Part shown: positions 1 through 13,934 of the stretch, piece by piece
How positions within the stretch are numbered: the stretch's first letter is position 1
Layout: each line of letters opens with the position of its first letter
Assembly (NCBI GenBank): GCA_001599915.1
Contig: BCIG01000002.1
Coordinates: forward strand, 930,001-994,000
Direction: 5' to 3'
From: Symbiotaphrina buchneri
Taxonomy: Eukaryota; Ascomycota; Symbiotaphrinales; Symbiotaphrinaceae
DNA: 64,000 nt
Notes under the pieces: model-generated
The model's database searches: none
Told to the model about the DNA's origin: nothing
The model's input: the letters and a program-made list of their open reading frames with translations, nothing else
Made by a program: the position numbers and the translations under genes

Positions 1-340
1 TTCCGTGAGGGAGAGGATTTAGGTTAGGAAAGAAGCTGTGGGGGGCGGCGAGTCTGATGGAGTAATCCGCCAAGGCTTCGCTTACTCACCAGCTCGCCAG
101 GCAACTTGTAGCTGCGTCAGTCGGGTCGGAGCTCCAGTTACAAACACCTCACCTCACCTCTTGTCGCCTTCCTGTCTTCATCTCACCTACAACCTCCTCA
201 AACCCTGCTACCTCTCCTCTCGTCTTTTCTTGACGAGTCTGTTTACGATCATCTCAGCTTGCTTGCAGCTGGGTCTTTGAGTTCTCTATCTTTTCAGTTG
301 TTTTCCGGGTACCGCGCAGACGTCATACGAACAGCTCAGC
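1..340. promoter_or_regulatory. 5' flank of CDC48
   Basis: Non-coding flank ahead of the CDC48 start. It is pyrimidine-rich from about 130 to 300, as is common near fungal transcription starts. A short open frame at 38-280 has low-complexity Ser/Leu/Cys content and no recognisable protein, so it is not called. Confidence 0.5.
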
Positions 341-3091
<2,751 letters not shown>

Positions 3092-3487
3092 ATTTACTGC
3101 TTGGTTCCACTGTTCTACGGTCTGGGGTCCAAGGTGCACCGGGGATCTTGCTCATCTTCCTAGATTGCGTGTTTCTCCACGATGAGGTTGTGGCAAGGAT
3201 TTTACACATTGTTCTTTTCACTGAGAATCTTTCTATGATTGGGCGTCAGAACAATCAAATAGGGTGGTTCGTTAGTACTGCGGCCGTCTGACGGCATCAG
3301 TCATAGAATGTCTTGTAGGAGCTGAAATAGCCTTATAGAAAGCCCCACTCGACCTCATATGCTTGTTCTAATTGCCAGTACGTGACTAAATGTCGGTTTA
3401 AAAGACCCGACGCCGTCGCTATGCGCCCAAATATCCATCGTATCTATTCACGCGCCATCAAATGCACATATAACAATTCTGGGAACT
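3092..3487. other. Intergenic, convergent 3' ends
   Basis: Short spacer between the convergent ends of CDC48 and the acidic-protein gene. It should hold both 3' untranslated regions and polyadenylation signals. Nothing else recognised. Confidence 0.5.
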
Positions 3488-4192
3488 TCACTCCACCTCA
3501 ACAATCTCCTTCAGTTCCTCCCTCACCACCCTCAGGCCCTCATCCACTACCTTCTCCGGAACTTTCAACCCGGGGGGTGCATCCGAAACGTCGACCTTCC
3601 TCCGTTTCCGCCGCCCGTCATCCTCCTGGGCATCTCGCACGCCGTCCAACTCTTCATTCGCCTCATCGTCATCCTCATCTTCCTCGTCGTCGTCATCATC
3701 GTCAACCTCGGCACCAGGCCGCTTGGGCATGACGGCTTTGAGGATGTGCTCCATCAGGTCCGGGTAGGTGGTGGCGCGGCCGGAGCGGATCAGCTCGAGA
3801 GCGTAGGCTTGCACCGTCTCGAGCCAGTTCGTCTGCGTGAGGGTAGTGAGGAGGGCGTTTTGGATCCTGTGGTGGGGAAAGAGACACCAGTGGTCAGCTG
3901 AGTTGTCTCAAAGTGTTGTAGGGAGCGAGAGCTCATGAGGGGGGAAATAAACATTGCCCCTGCTGCACCAGACAGAGCAGCGGCAGAGTGACAGGGTGGG
4001 CAAATGTCTCATTTGATTCCCGCCAGAGTGAAACAGGGCGCAAACATACCGCTCGATGCCCCCGCCAGCAAGCAAGGCGCTGTTGAGCTCGGTGCGTAGT
4101 TCGTCGGGCAGCGCGCGGCCGGGGTTTAGGCTCGTCAGCTTGCGCCGCCGGATACGCACTTTGCTGGGCCCCAGATGGATCTCCGAGGACAT
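3488..4192 (-). CDS. Conserved hypothetical protein with acidic run and basic NLS-like patch
   Basis: Two exons on the minus strand, 4192-4050 and 3866-3488, joined by a GTATGT..CAG intron, give 173 aa. The N-terminal half (about residues 1-95) looks globular and helical and starts with a basic stretch KVRIRRRK. The middle is an Asp/Glu run (about 100-120), followed by a basic RRKRRK patch typical of nuclear localisation, then a helical charged tail. This layout resembles small nuclear or chromatin-associated subunits, but no family is recognised and no function is assigned. The start ATG at 4192 is the only one compatible with both exons. It is convergent with CDC48. Confidence 0.7.
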
Positions 4193-4934
4193 GATGGCAT
4201 GGAGGAGCTATTCCAGCCCCTTTTCCAATTTCTTCTTCGAGGTTTGGGAGAAATTGTAGATGTGTGAAAAAAAGGTACGGTATAAAAGCACCTGGGTGGT
4301 TTTGGTCTGGAGAAGCTTGTGCTGAAGCCGAGGTTTAGAGGTTGGCGCCGATTGGCTATCAATGAGGTCAATCTATTGTCCCCTTTTCATTATTCGATAT
4401 TCACTTTTGTATGCGACATCCCCTATTTATCCCAAGGACTTGATATATAATGAGTCAAATCTAGCGAAATCACAGGCATTGGGCTGCTATGAAGCCTTTT
4501 TTCTTGTCTCATTATCAGATTTAGGGATTGTTGAAGAAAATACTTCATAGAAACTACCCCCTATCATCATAAATGCCTAGAAGTCACTTATGAAACCGTA
4601 TAATTTCTGCAATACATGGCCTCCTGACGACAAGGTCCGTACACGTCTTTTTGGAGATAGACGCCTGACAGGCCTCTTCTCTGCATATAAGCTTCAGCCA
4701 TATGCAGCTTGAAATCCGAGCGTTGTGGTATCCAATGCGCCAAAAAATATTGCAAGTTGGAGACACGGCATGCGACTTGCAGGACGGATCGCACCGTCTG
4801 ATAATCAAAAGGCTATGTGGTATCGGTGTGAATATATGCAACAAAACCTAGATATAACTCCACATCGTCATAACGCCCAAATATTGACCCCGATCCCGTA
4901 CAATAAAATCATCCTGTAGGCAACAGACTTGCTG
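4193..4934. other. Intergenic
   Basis: Upstream region of the acidic-protein gene and downstream region of the PLAC8 gene, both on the minus strand. Open frames here are short with no recognisable content. A TATAAAAG stretch near 4280 sits within 90 bases upstream of the minus-strand start but reads on the plus strand, so its role is doubtful. Confidence 0.4.
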
Positions 4935-6155
4935 TCAAGGGGGAGGAGAATAGGTCATGGTACCAGGGCTGGTATATGGTGTGGCGCTGGCTGGTCCTGC
5001 ATTTCTTCTAGCTTGTGTTTCCCGGTCACTGATTTCCCGCTCGTCTTGTATCAATGAGCAGCAGATGCAGCAGAAAGCCTGCACACAGTCACTACCAATG
5101 GAGCCATCTAGCTTGTACGAGTGACGTATCCGGCTGTGCTGTAAGAGTGCGAGGACTCCTATTGTGTATCAGAAGGCGTCCTTTAAGAGTCCATGGAAAG
5201 GGCAATTACCTTGAAACCCACACGCCAGGCAGAACATCCCACACATGCCGTTGACCGTCTTGTATCCTAGCATATCTGTGGGATCTCTCTTTGCTGACCG
5301 CCGGTTCAGGCGGTATTGAGTCTTGCCGTACAGGATACAGGGGCAGAACAAGCCTGTACAGCACGCCGACGCATCACCGCAGTCACAAAGCCCATGCTTC
5401 CAGTGCCTGTCGTTTAGGTGCATGTTCGGGTGCACGATCTGGCCTGGTTGATGTAACTCAGGCAGTAGCCCATTTGGACCAGTCGAGGCATCCGGATTGT
5501 ATGTAGGAACGTGCTTCAGAGGCGGAGGATCGAATGGCTGTGGCTCGACCGCAGTGTGCACTGGTGTTTCGTAATAGCTGTCTTTCCGTGGAGTAACCTG
5601 CCGGTTGGAGGCATCACTGGCGGTCATCAACGGTGGCAGCATGTCATGACTTGCATGAGCCCACTGCTTCCGGATGGCCGGCTGATGGGTTCCAATTTGG
5701 TCATCAGTGTATGGTGCGAACTGAGCCGGATGAGGCTCTGAAGGAGCCTGGAAGCCGTACGGCGATGCTGCGCCTTGCGATACCTTGTCGAGAGGGTATG
5801 AGAGAGCCCGCTGCACCGGCTCGGGCTGGATGAGAGCAGACTCCGGTCCCACATCAGGCGAGGTAGGTGATTGCGGGATTGACGGTTCTCTTTGCCGGTG
5901 GCGTGCATAGGTGGATTGTTGCATCTCAATAGGGGTCTCGAGAATCGAGCCTCGACGGTTGATATTGGAGGAATGGCTGTTCCCTAGGCTCCTTGTGTCA
6001 ATCGCAGAAACCCTTCTCGATGGTGACGTTTCCCGCTGGTCGGACGTTCCTGGCCCGACCCCCTGCTGAGGGGTCACAGGAGCCCGTTGCGGAGCATAGT
6101 CCTCGTCGATATGTGAAACCTGCAGCTGTGGGTTCTGTAATGATGGGGTAGACAT
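4935..6155 (-). CDS. PLAC8 (Cys-rich, DUF614) family protein
   Basis: Two exons, 6155-5210 and 5158-4935, with a 51-base GTAATT..TAG intron, encode 389 aa. The first about 230 residues are low complexity, rich in Ser/Pro/Gln, probably disordered. The C-terminal PLAC8 domain follows: a GLCDCG start, a CCTGLFCPCILYG block, then CGMFCLACGFQ and CCICCSLIQDERE after the intron. The Cys-rich hydrophobic segments suggest membrane association. Fungal and plant relatives are linked to cell size, metal handling or Ca2+ response (Mid1-complementing proteins), but the role here is not known. ATG 6155 is chosen because the further upstream frame lacks an ATG. Family assignment is firm; function is open. 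Confidence 0.88.
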
Positions 6156-6938
6156 CGCGACATCTATGACCCCCCTTGCGGTGGTTAATATGCCACGATT
6201 CCCACCAGGGCAATCACTGATCAAAAGTCATGTTTAAACAAGAAGATGCGCCAGAAGAAGCGTGCTCCGGAGCTGAGATCAGACATGTAAGCACTATCTA
6301 TCGGTCATTAGTTACCGTATCTAGCACGGTGGGACGACGCCCACGCACCGCAGACGCCAGAACTGTTCTCCGGTCGGCACCTGACGGCTGTTTTAGGCAT
6401 ATTCATTGGTAGCTGAGAATTACGACGCAACCAAATGCGCCGAATGTCACAAGCATCACATCCTGCTTGGCTTGCTGCAGGCTGAGATGTGGGTTTGCGC
6501 GTGGTCATTGGACGCCTTGAGCCAGGGGCTACTGCTCGGCAAGCAACCCCTGACGCTTCTTTCCGTTATACCCGCCCATGATTGATGCACGACGAGCAGT
6601 GGAGACCATATCATTCAATCGGGAAGAGAAACAAGCACATTGCGGAAAAGGTGGTTGCCTTCATTTGATGGCGTCACTTAGGGGTATCGAACTAAACGTC
6701 CTACTGAGGAAAACCGATGCGGGATAATCACACAAGCTACTTCACGATACTGTTCTTCGCCTTGATCAATGCAAGATGCTGTCAATTCTTCCGCATCGAT
6801 GTGTCTCTTTGAATATCTTACAGTCCGCCTTCCCATTATGAGACTTTAGTTGCAAGTAGCATATGCGATGCGGTCCACTATCTTCCGTCCTTCCGAGCCA
6901 TGAGTGACGCCTGTCAATGCAACCTGACTGATTGACGA
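6156..6938. other. Intergenic
   Basis: Promoter side of the PLAC8 gene and 3' side of the 460 aa gene, both minus strand. I see no coding signal, RNA gene or repeat. Confidence 0.4.
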
Positions 6939-8366
6939 CTAGACTTGAGCCATGATATTGCTCACATCTTGAGCTGCACCATCCTTCAAAGGGACACCGC
7001 CGTCATGCTCGACTTCCCGCTCGTCCGTCTGTCCAGTGGCATGAGCCGCCTTGCCTCCTGCTAGGACTGTGTCTGCAGGTTCTCGGAGGACCTGTGCATT
7101 CATCTCTTGAAGTAGGCTCATGGCTGCTTGAGAGTGGCTACCATCCAAGCTTGGAGGAAGAGGAGTGCTGGATGTGCTATTGGGTTTTGAGGATAGCCAG
7201 CTTCATCTATACGGCGGCCGTACAGATTCGGTAATTGCACGAAAACTGGAACGCAACCCTCTGCCCTTCTGTGGAGTTCCCTCATCTGCCTGTTCCCTGT
7301 GGATGACAGATTCATTCTCGCTCGTCTGGATCGAGGTGTTGTCCGTAGTGTCTTGTCTCTTGGCGAGGACGAGACTCTCCATAGACTCATTAAGCGGCTT
7401 TGGCTTTCCCTGCCCTAGCCCACGGACAAGCCTGACATCTGAAATGGGACGCCCCGCCAGCTCCCAGTCAGGGGCTGGTTTGAAATCTCCATTGAGTACA
7501 GCATCAAGTCGATGCCAGGAGCGGTCAACGTACGTGGGCCGACAGTTGGGGCACACTTTAAGCTGACATTCTGAGGGAAGTTTTGGTTTCTGAGAGCTTG
7601 TCTTCCCACCACTGGTGCCATCAAGATCAGGAACAATCGAAGCTGGTGATGGTGGAGGTGCAGGTGGGTGCTCTGGTACTAAATGGTCCAAGGAATCAGG
7701 TGAAGCCACGTCCCCGGCAGCCAAATCTGGTTTGATAATCGGCTCGGTGAACGTTATCTGAGTTCCAGACCCTGTGAGGATGACCGGAAAGTTGGGTCTC
7801 ACGCTAGACACACCAGCTGTCTCTTTGAGGGTGTTGAGTGCGGCATCCGGCAGCTCCTCTATGTTCAGAGCTTCAGCTTCTGCGATGCACTGCTTGACTC
7901 TTGCTCTCTGTGCCTTGAGGATTTCAACCTGTTCGGGCGTATAATGACCTGCTCGGATGGCCTTGACGATCCAATCGCTCAGGTCTGCCGCTTCCAAACC
8001 GTCTGGATCATCGGAGCTTTCCCGGTGTAGCTTCTTCGTTACCGCGGCGATGTCGAGGCTTTGCTTCGAATGTGCTTCGCTATCCTGACTACAACGGAAG
8101 ACATATCCAAGAGGCGGTGCTCGATTGCAGATCTGACACTTCCAAGGGCCGTACAGACGCGTCATTGTCGTATGCGTGCAAGCTGGCTGTTGGCGTGAGG
8201 CTGACCGAGTCTTGGTCATACGCCGGCCTCTGGGATTGTCTTGACCGCTTTGCCCAGAAGACATCGCTGTAGACGTTTGCAGTTTGAAAGGTCTGAGCTT
8301 GGAAGGGGTTGCTCTAGCAAGCACTTCTGAAAGTGCAGAGCGGTGACGGGAGGAATCCGCTGACAT
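6939..8366 (-). CDS. Hypothetical protein with CxxC pairs
   Basis: Exons 8366-7213 and 7167-6939, split by a 45-base GTATAG..CAG intron, encode 460 aa. The joined frame reads through RPPTPLPPSLDG without a break, supporting the junction. The N-terminus (to about residue 70) is basic and Ser/Arg rich. A WKCQICNRAPP segment with a following FRC, and a later CPNCRP, could bind zinc as split CxxC knuckles. A helical middle region and a Pro-rich linker follow. ATG 8366 is used; the frame extends upstream but without ATG. I do not recognise the family. It is likely a fungal-restricted, possibly nuclear or cytosolic protein. Confidence 0.65.
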
Positions 8367-9640
8367 TGGAGTAATGTGAGTGTAGGTAGCGGAGACTGTA
8401 AACAAACGGTGGAGATGAATGAAGTGTCTGGTCTAACGAAACGAGCGGCCTTTACTTGGAAGAGAGTGAATGAATTACGATATGAAGGAAAGACACCCAG
8501 TGAATGGTACACTTCAGGTAATTTAACATTTACACACCCCGTCCTCCACCGATTATGTTGCCATGTGAGCTATAGGCAAGCATCAAACATCTATGCTTGA
8601 TGGCAGGTGACTGCCATGGTACCTGATAGATGGTGTGCTAGGAGAGAGGCCCCTTGAGCGAAATGTCAACTTCATTTCAAGTCCCATAGGGAGAGGAGGC
8701 CTGTTAGTGTAGGAAAGCTCTGAAGATGTTAGTCTACCGTCTGCAAATTGGCTACCGTGGGTAGTAAGCTTCCATGATTACACCTGGTCAGCCCATTCGT
8801 GTAGGACGAGCTCATGCGCTGCCAATAAGGGGGACATGGAGCCGAGGTCGAATGATGCGCTTCCGGTGTACACATGGCGAAGGCCTGATCGTGTGCATGC
8901 TATCCCGGGCTCCTACGAACGGCAGCAGGACATATCAATTGGGTCAAGAATAGATGCATATTATAGCACTGCCAAGCTGTGAAGCCGTTCCGATTCTACA
9001 AAGTGGAAATTCGCAGAAATAGTTTCGTATCTGTGTGAAGGTATTCGAGCAAGGAAAGTCGGCGTCGACCAAAACTGTAAGAGACGTAGCATCTGAGGTA
9101 ATCTTTCCAGGGGAGCCAAGCCATATCACGTGAGGTTGGAGTTGGGGTCGGCCACATTAGGAACCGCCGGGCGGGGAAGTTCCGCGGCGGGCCCAGACAC
9201 CGACCGGGAAGCAGCAACGGGGCCTTCCCTAACTCCCCCCTGCTTTGGGAAGCTGCCGAGTGCGAGTGCCAACGAACGACGACCACAACAACAGCTCTAA
9301 TTCAGTCGCCCATCATCTCAAGTCATCTTACATCTCGTCTCACATTTCCGCCTCATCCGGCCATCTCCTATCCTACACCATACTTGCAAACCTTTCGGCT
9401 CCTGAAATCGTCCCCAAAACTCTACGTAAGACATCTGCCTTGTTATCTCTCAGCCCGATACCTCGACTGGGGTTGTGGCCTTGGCCCCCGGCAGTCGGCC
9501 GCGGGAAAACAAAACATTCCTCCCGGCTCGTCATCGGCTCCCCCACATTCCCATCTTCCAACTTCTACCCGATAATCTTGGACTGACATTTCCATTATCC
9601 TTAGTTTCCACTCTGGTCGTCCATCCTTTAATTCACGACC
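8367..9640. promoter_or_regulatory. Divergent promoter region
   Basis: About 1.3 kb between the minus-strand 460 aa gene and the plus-strand Mpv17-family gene. The last 300 bases before the Mpv17 start are strongly C/T-rich on the plus strand, as expected of a fungal core promoter and 5' UTR. No other gene signal seen. Confidence 0.45.
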
Positions 9641-10539
9641 ATGTCTGTCAAATTCGAGAGGGAGACGGTGCGCAATGCCCCCATCCCGGGTGGCAGCCGA
9701 CACCAGCTGGCGCATGAGATTGGGGAGAGATTGACCGGAGGAAACACTGCCAGCGGCTATCTGGCTGTAAGTTATCAAGAGTCTTGACTAGAGCCGTACC
9801 TGACAAAACCCTCGATTAGGCCTATATGCAGCAGTTGCAATCACACCCGCTTCGCACGAAGATGCTCACTTCTGGGACGCTTTCAGGTCTGCAAGAGATT
9901 CTGGCATCATGGATTGCGAAAGACAAGAGCGCGCGTGGCCACTACTTCACCTCCAGGGTCCCAAAGATGGCCCTTGTTGGTGCCTTCGTCATGGCTCCTA
10001 TGGGTCACGTCTTGATCAGTATTTTGCAGAAGCTCTTCGCGGGCAGAACCAGTGTCAAGGCCAAGGTCCTACAAATCCTCGTGAGCAACTTATTTGTAAG
10101 TCGCAGAGCACAGGAGTTCATGAGTGATGAATGATGAACGCAACGAGCTGACATTTCCTCGTAGATTGCTCCTATCCAGAATGCGGTCTATCTGGCATCA
10201 ATGGCTGTTATTGCTGGTGCACGAACTTTCCATCAAGTCCGTGCCACGGTCCGGGCTGGTTTCATGCCGGTCATGAAAGTCAGCTGGATTACATCTCCAA
10301 TCTGCCTGGCTTTTGCTCAGCAGTTCTTGCCTGAGCAGACCTGGGTTCCTTTCTTCAACTTGTGTGCATTCGTGATGGGCACATATATCAACGCCCACAC
10401 CAAGAAGAAGAGGTTGGCAGCTTTGAGGAAGAAGGTAAGCTGGATTTGTGTCTGCCCAAGCGTCTTGTTACTGACAGCTGTGCCGCAGCACTATGGTTCT
10501 TCTGGTCGCCCGGAGGACTACCCAGGCAAGGACTACTAG
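9641..10539 (+). CDS. Mpv17/PMP22 family integral membrane protein
   Basis: Four exons (9641-9766, 9820-10095, 10165-10434, 10489-10539) give 240 aa, all junctions phase 0 with GTAAG-type donors. The protein has about four hydrophobic segments and the C-terminal family signature region, with a tryptophan-centred VSWITSP, an EQTWVPFFNL block and a basic KKKR end before the tail. Mpv17/PMP22 members sit in the inner mitochondrial or peroxisomal membrane and act as small-solute channels or in organelle homeostasis; in Sordariomycetes one member sorts Woronin bodies. No clear mitochondrial presequence is seen, so a peroxisomal location (PXMP2-like) is the better guess. Confidence 0.85.
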
Positions 10540-11110
10540 ATCTAACATTCGGCGTATACACATTGCATGTGACCCTGATAAGATGTGTGAAGGGATTGTG
10601 GGAATGAGTAATTGTGGAGGGGTTGTGCAACGACTTCTGGCAAAGACGATTGGTTTGTCAAGCGTGGCTCTGTCCACGACCAATGAAACAGACATACAGT
10701 CATAAACTGCCAAGTCCGATCGGATATCATTGGTTACTTTCCGTCTTGACCCCTTTCCTATGGCGCTCTGTTGTTTCGAAGCCGCGGAGTGGAGTCGCTT
10801 CGTTGTACAAAAGGCTTAGAGAATGTTTCTACCTTACGTCTGCTAGTTTCCCGGCCACAGGTTGCCACTGTTGGCACCCCTCGTCTTGCCAATGATATTG
10901 AGCCTTGTGGTCAGGTCGGTTTCTGGGCTTCAACAGGTTTCGACAGCTCACCAGGGTCATCATGATTTGCTCATTGTAGCTCACATTCATTATGTGGTAC
11001 AGCCGTCTGCATCGTAGTCATAAGCAGCTTTCCAGCCTTGATTCTGTTCTGCTTTCGGTGGGCTTGCGGGCACTTTTTCTACAGATTGCCGGCCATACTC
11101 AATAACCACT
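10540..11110. other. Intergenic
   Basis: Downstream of the Mpv17-family gene and upstream of the 294 aa gene. No coding or structural signal recognised. Confidence 0.4.
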
Positions 11111-11995
11111 ATGATCACGATGCCTCATCCTGTCGCTTCCCCGTATGGTGCGATGTCATATGCTGGTCCGACATACCCATTCACTGCCCCTCTCTACCCC
11201 GCAAACCAGCTTGTCCCCAGCGTCTACAATCCCGAATCGCGCAGTGGAAGCCCGTATCCCGTCCCTGCCAACAACGCTCTATCAGCTTATCCTCATCAGT
11301 ATACATGCTGCCCCTTCGAGCCCGCGCCGGCACCGGCCACCACGCACCTCTACCCATCTACAATAACGCCGCCAATGCACGGCTACCATGAGGATCCCCG
11401 CCTACGAGTCGGCAGCAGGATTCTGCAGCTACCTTACACGCTATACGAGTCAGCCTCGGGCATCAAGCTCCTCTCCTCGCTGAAGGCACTCGCCAAGCAG
11501 GACAACGAAGCGGCCAAAGCCGACAAGCTGCCCAAAGAGCAGTGGATCGCGCTGATCAACTTCCTCTGGAGCGCCACCGACCCGCGCGAGCAGGCGTACG
11601 GCGACTGGCCGGCGCGCAGCAAGCACGGAGCGCCGAAGATCTGCGACGCGAGGAAAGACGTGGGCGGCGGGGGTATCAGTGCCAGCGCCGGCAAGAGCGT
11701 CACGGAGAAGGTCCGGCTGTACCAGCTGGCAGTGCGCGTCGGGTACGAGCAGTATAAGCGCTGGCTGATGGAGGAGTTGAAGGCGATGCGGCATTGCTAT
11801 GATGAGGACCCCGGCGAGGCGCTGGTGCTGATCGAGGGTATGGAGAAGGAGGATGGAGTTGAGTTGAGGGAGTGGGCGAAGTGCTGGATTGCGGTTGAGG
11901 GGAATAGGGATAGGTTCAAGAAGAGTAAGAAGCTCGCCCAGATGTTGAAGAAGAAACTGGAGGAAAGTGTGATGCAGGGGGTGTATTGTGAGTAA
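11111..11995 (+). CDS. Hypothetical protein, Pro/Tyr-rich N-terminus
   Basis: Single-exon frame of 294 aa from ATG 11111. The first about 100 residues are rich in Pro, Tyr, Ala and Ser and look disordered. From about residue 100 to the end the protein is helical and charged, with a Lys-rich stretch near the C-terminus. Codon use shifts to GC-rich third positions around 11,450-11,800, as seen in other well-coded genes here. No domain recognised; it might be a fungal-specific regulatory protein, but that is a guess. The long open frame and clean start support it being real. Confidence 0.65.
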   Translation: MITMPHPVASPYGAMSYAGPTYPFTAPLYPANQLVPSVYNPESRSGSPYPVPANNALSAYPHQYTCCPFEPAPAPATTHLYPSTITPPMHGYHEDPRLRVGSRILQLPYTLYESASGIKLLSSLKALAKQDNEAAKADKLPKEQWIALINFLWSATDPREQAYGDWPARSKHGAPKICDARKDVGGGGISASAGKSVTEKVRLYQLAVRVGYEQYKRWLMEELKAMRHCYDEDPGEALVLIEGMEKEDGVELREWAKCWIAVEGNRDRFKKSKKLAQMLKKKLEESVMQGVYCE

Positions 11996-12252
11996 GCCTT
12001 TTGAAAAGGCGTATACCAGAGGATCGATACGGTCCAACTATAAAGATGGAAGAGTAGCAACAGGACATGAGCGAAATGGTAACAAAATGTAATGCGTCGA
12101 TTTTCTTCTTCGAAGCCTATTTACATCTTCTCGCAGAATAAACCAGATGCCATCTTGGGTTGATTAAAAGTACAAACAACAGCTGAGTCGTCTGAGCAGT
12201 CTGACTGACTTCAAATTCAACCTGAAGTGGACCAGAAAAGCCCGACAGAGGT

Positions 12253-13289
12253 TTAAGCTTTGTCGACGCCCCTATCCTTCTCAGGCTACAAAGACTTAGT
12301 TCCACAGTTTCTCGTAAGATTGAAGTGGAGGCAACTCACCTGAGTGCGACCAGGACTGATGGTGCCCTTTGATTTGGACGACTCCGGGCTACCCTCACCC
12401 TTCCGGCTCTTCTCCGAGTTCTCAGTCAAGTCGACGGAAGTCTTGGTGTTAGTATTGGAGATGCCCTCTTCCTTGCCAGAGATGCTGCCTTGGTCCTGAG
12501 GTGGTTTTGAAGAGGCGGGCTTCATCTCAGGTCAGATTGCGAGTATGAGTTCAAAGATCATGGTCACTTACGGCGTCACGGCCATCCTCCTTCTCCTCCG
12601 GACCAGGACCCTGGTCCTTTCCAGCGCCACTGTCAATCCTCTTCTTGGCGCCTCCCTTGGCGTCAGGAATGTGTTTCACAGTGTCCTCGCCTTCGCCGCC
12701 TTCATCGACGGACTCTTCGCCTTGAGCCTTGAACTCGGCTGTCACATCCTCGCCGGTCTTGTCAGGGTCATCACTCTCTGCGCCTCCTTCGGCCTTTTTC
12801 TTTGCCATTGCCTCCTCGGGCTTATCCTCTCCAGTCTCTTCCATGGCTTGCTTCTGCTCTGGTTCCTCCCGCTGCGCGTTATGGGCGTCATGGGCATGCT
12901 TCTCCTTGGAGTCATGATGGGACGGAGGGCTTTGGCTCAACAGGTACAGAACGCTCGGTACAGTTACGGCCGTGGAACCAATGATCCTATAGAATAAATC
13001 AGCAAGAGATTTAACAGTCTGATAAAGGATGCTCTGATTGCATGGTAGACCCGCAATGGCCGGCAGCGGAACCAAGCCGACGTAGCATGAAAACATCCCC
13101 CGCGGAAAAAACCAATTCAACAGAAAAGACCTACCAAGGAAGGTCGGAGCTTGATTTGGCGGAGCCATGCGAGCTGGCATATCTGCGACCAACTCGCTGC
13201 CAAAGCTGGGTGCGGCTGGGCAGGCCTGACGACCTCAGAGGTTGGGCTCGTAGGAGCGCCCGCGAAGCTGCAGTTCGTGCAAACACCAT
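12253..13289 (-). CDS. Fungal mitochondrial-targeted acidic protein of unknown function
   Basis: Four exons (13289-13135, 12986-12572, 12525-12340, 12285-12253) encode 262 aa. The start reads MVFARTAASRALLRAQPLR, an Arg/Ala/Leu presequence without acidic residues that ends around GRRYASSH, a classic mitochondrial import signal. One hydrophobic segment follows (about residues 52-66, STAVTVPSVLYLLSQ). The rest is highly charged and low complexity with many Glu/Lys/Asp. A one-pass inner-membrane protein facing one aqueous side is the simplest reading. I recall near-identical N-termini in other filamentous fungi, so it is conserved, but no function is known to me. Confidence 0.8.
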
Positions 13290-13934
13290 TTTGGTTCAAT
13301 TGATTATTTAACAGATCAATTGCTCTGAGGAGCCTTGATATTGCTGTCTGCTCCTGGGATGGTGCGAGACGTCCGAATTGAGAAGGTTGTGGAAGGTTGG
13401 GGGGTGGCTGGACGAAGTTCGGAAGCAATAGGACTATGAATGACCATTTACCGTTTGCCGTTAAAAGTGGTGTGAGTTCGGGGAGTATGAGAGCTCGATG
13501 ACGTCTGGACCAATAATCGTCCACCATCAGAGCTGTCCGGACGCCTTTCCCCATTCACCCTAGCCGACGTCGAGCTTTCAGACCGAGCCACTGTCACTGC
13601 CACTGCGGGTACTCCGTACACACCAAGACAAGACTTGAAGCCGATACAGAAGCTGTCAGCCTGTGTTGTCGCCCCAATAACAGAAAATCTTAAACTCAGC
13701 CCGATCTGGAACCAGGACGCGAGCATGAGCATGGCATGAATGGATCGGCATCGTGTATCTTTCTTCTCCTGATCTTTCGTCCCTTCAGGTCAACCGTCTC
13801 GCGTGCCCTTCTCCACTTCCCGCCAAAGCTACCCCGCCAACAAGACCTCTGTCTCTACGACACCTTTTACACGTGGGGACTTAGACCACAACGACTTCCG
13901 GCTTGGTTTAGCAGTGCTCTTACCAGTTTTCAAG
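13290..13934. promoter_or_regulatory. Divergent promoter region
   Basis: 645 bases between the mitochondrial acidic protein gene (-) and CAND1 (+). It contains no supported gene and must hold both promoters. Confidence 0.45.

Noticed and set aside
38-280. Short plus-strand frame ahead of CDC48
   Set aside because: Low-complexity translation of the pyrimidine-rich 5' flank.
4362-4919. Small frames on both strands in the spacer before the PLAC8 gene
   Set aside because: Short, no coding bias, no family, no splice partners.
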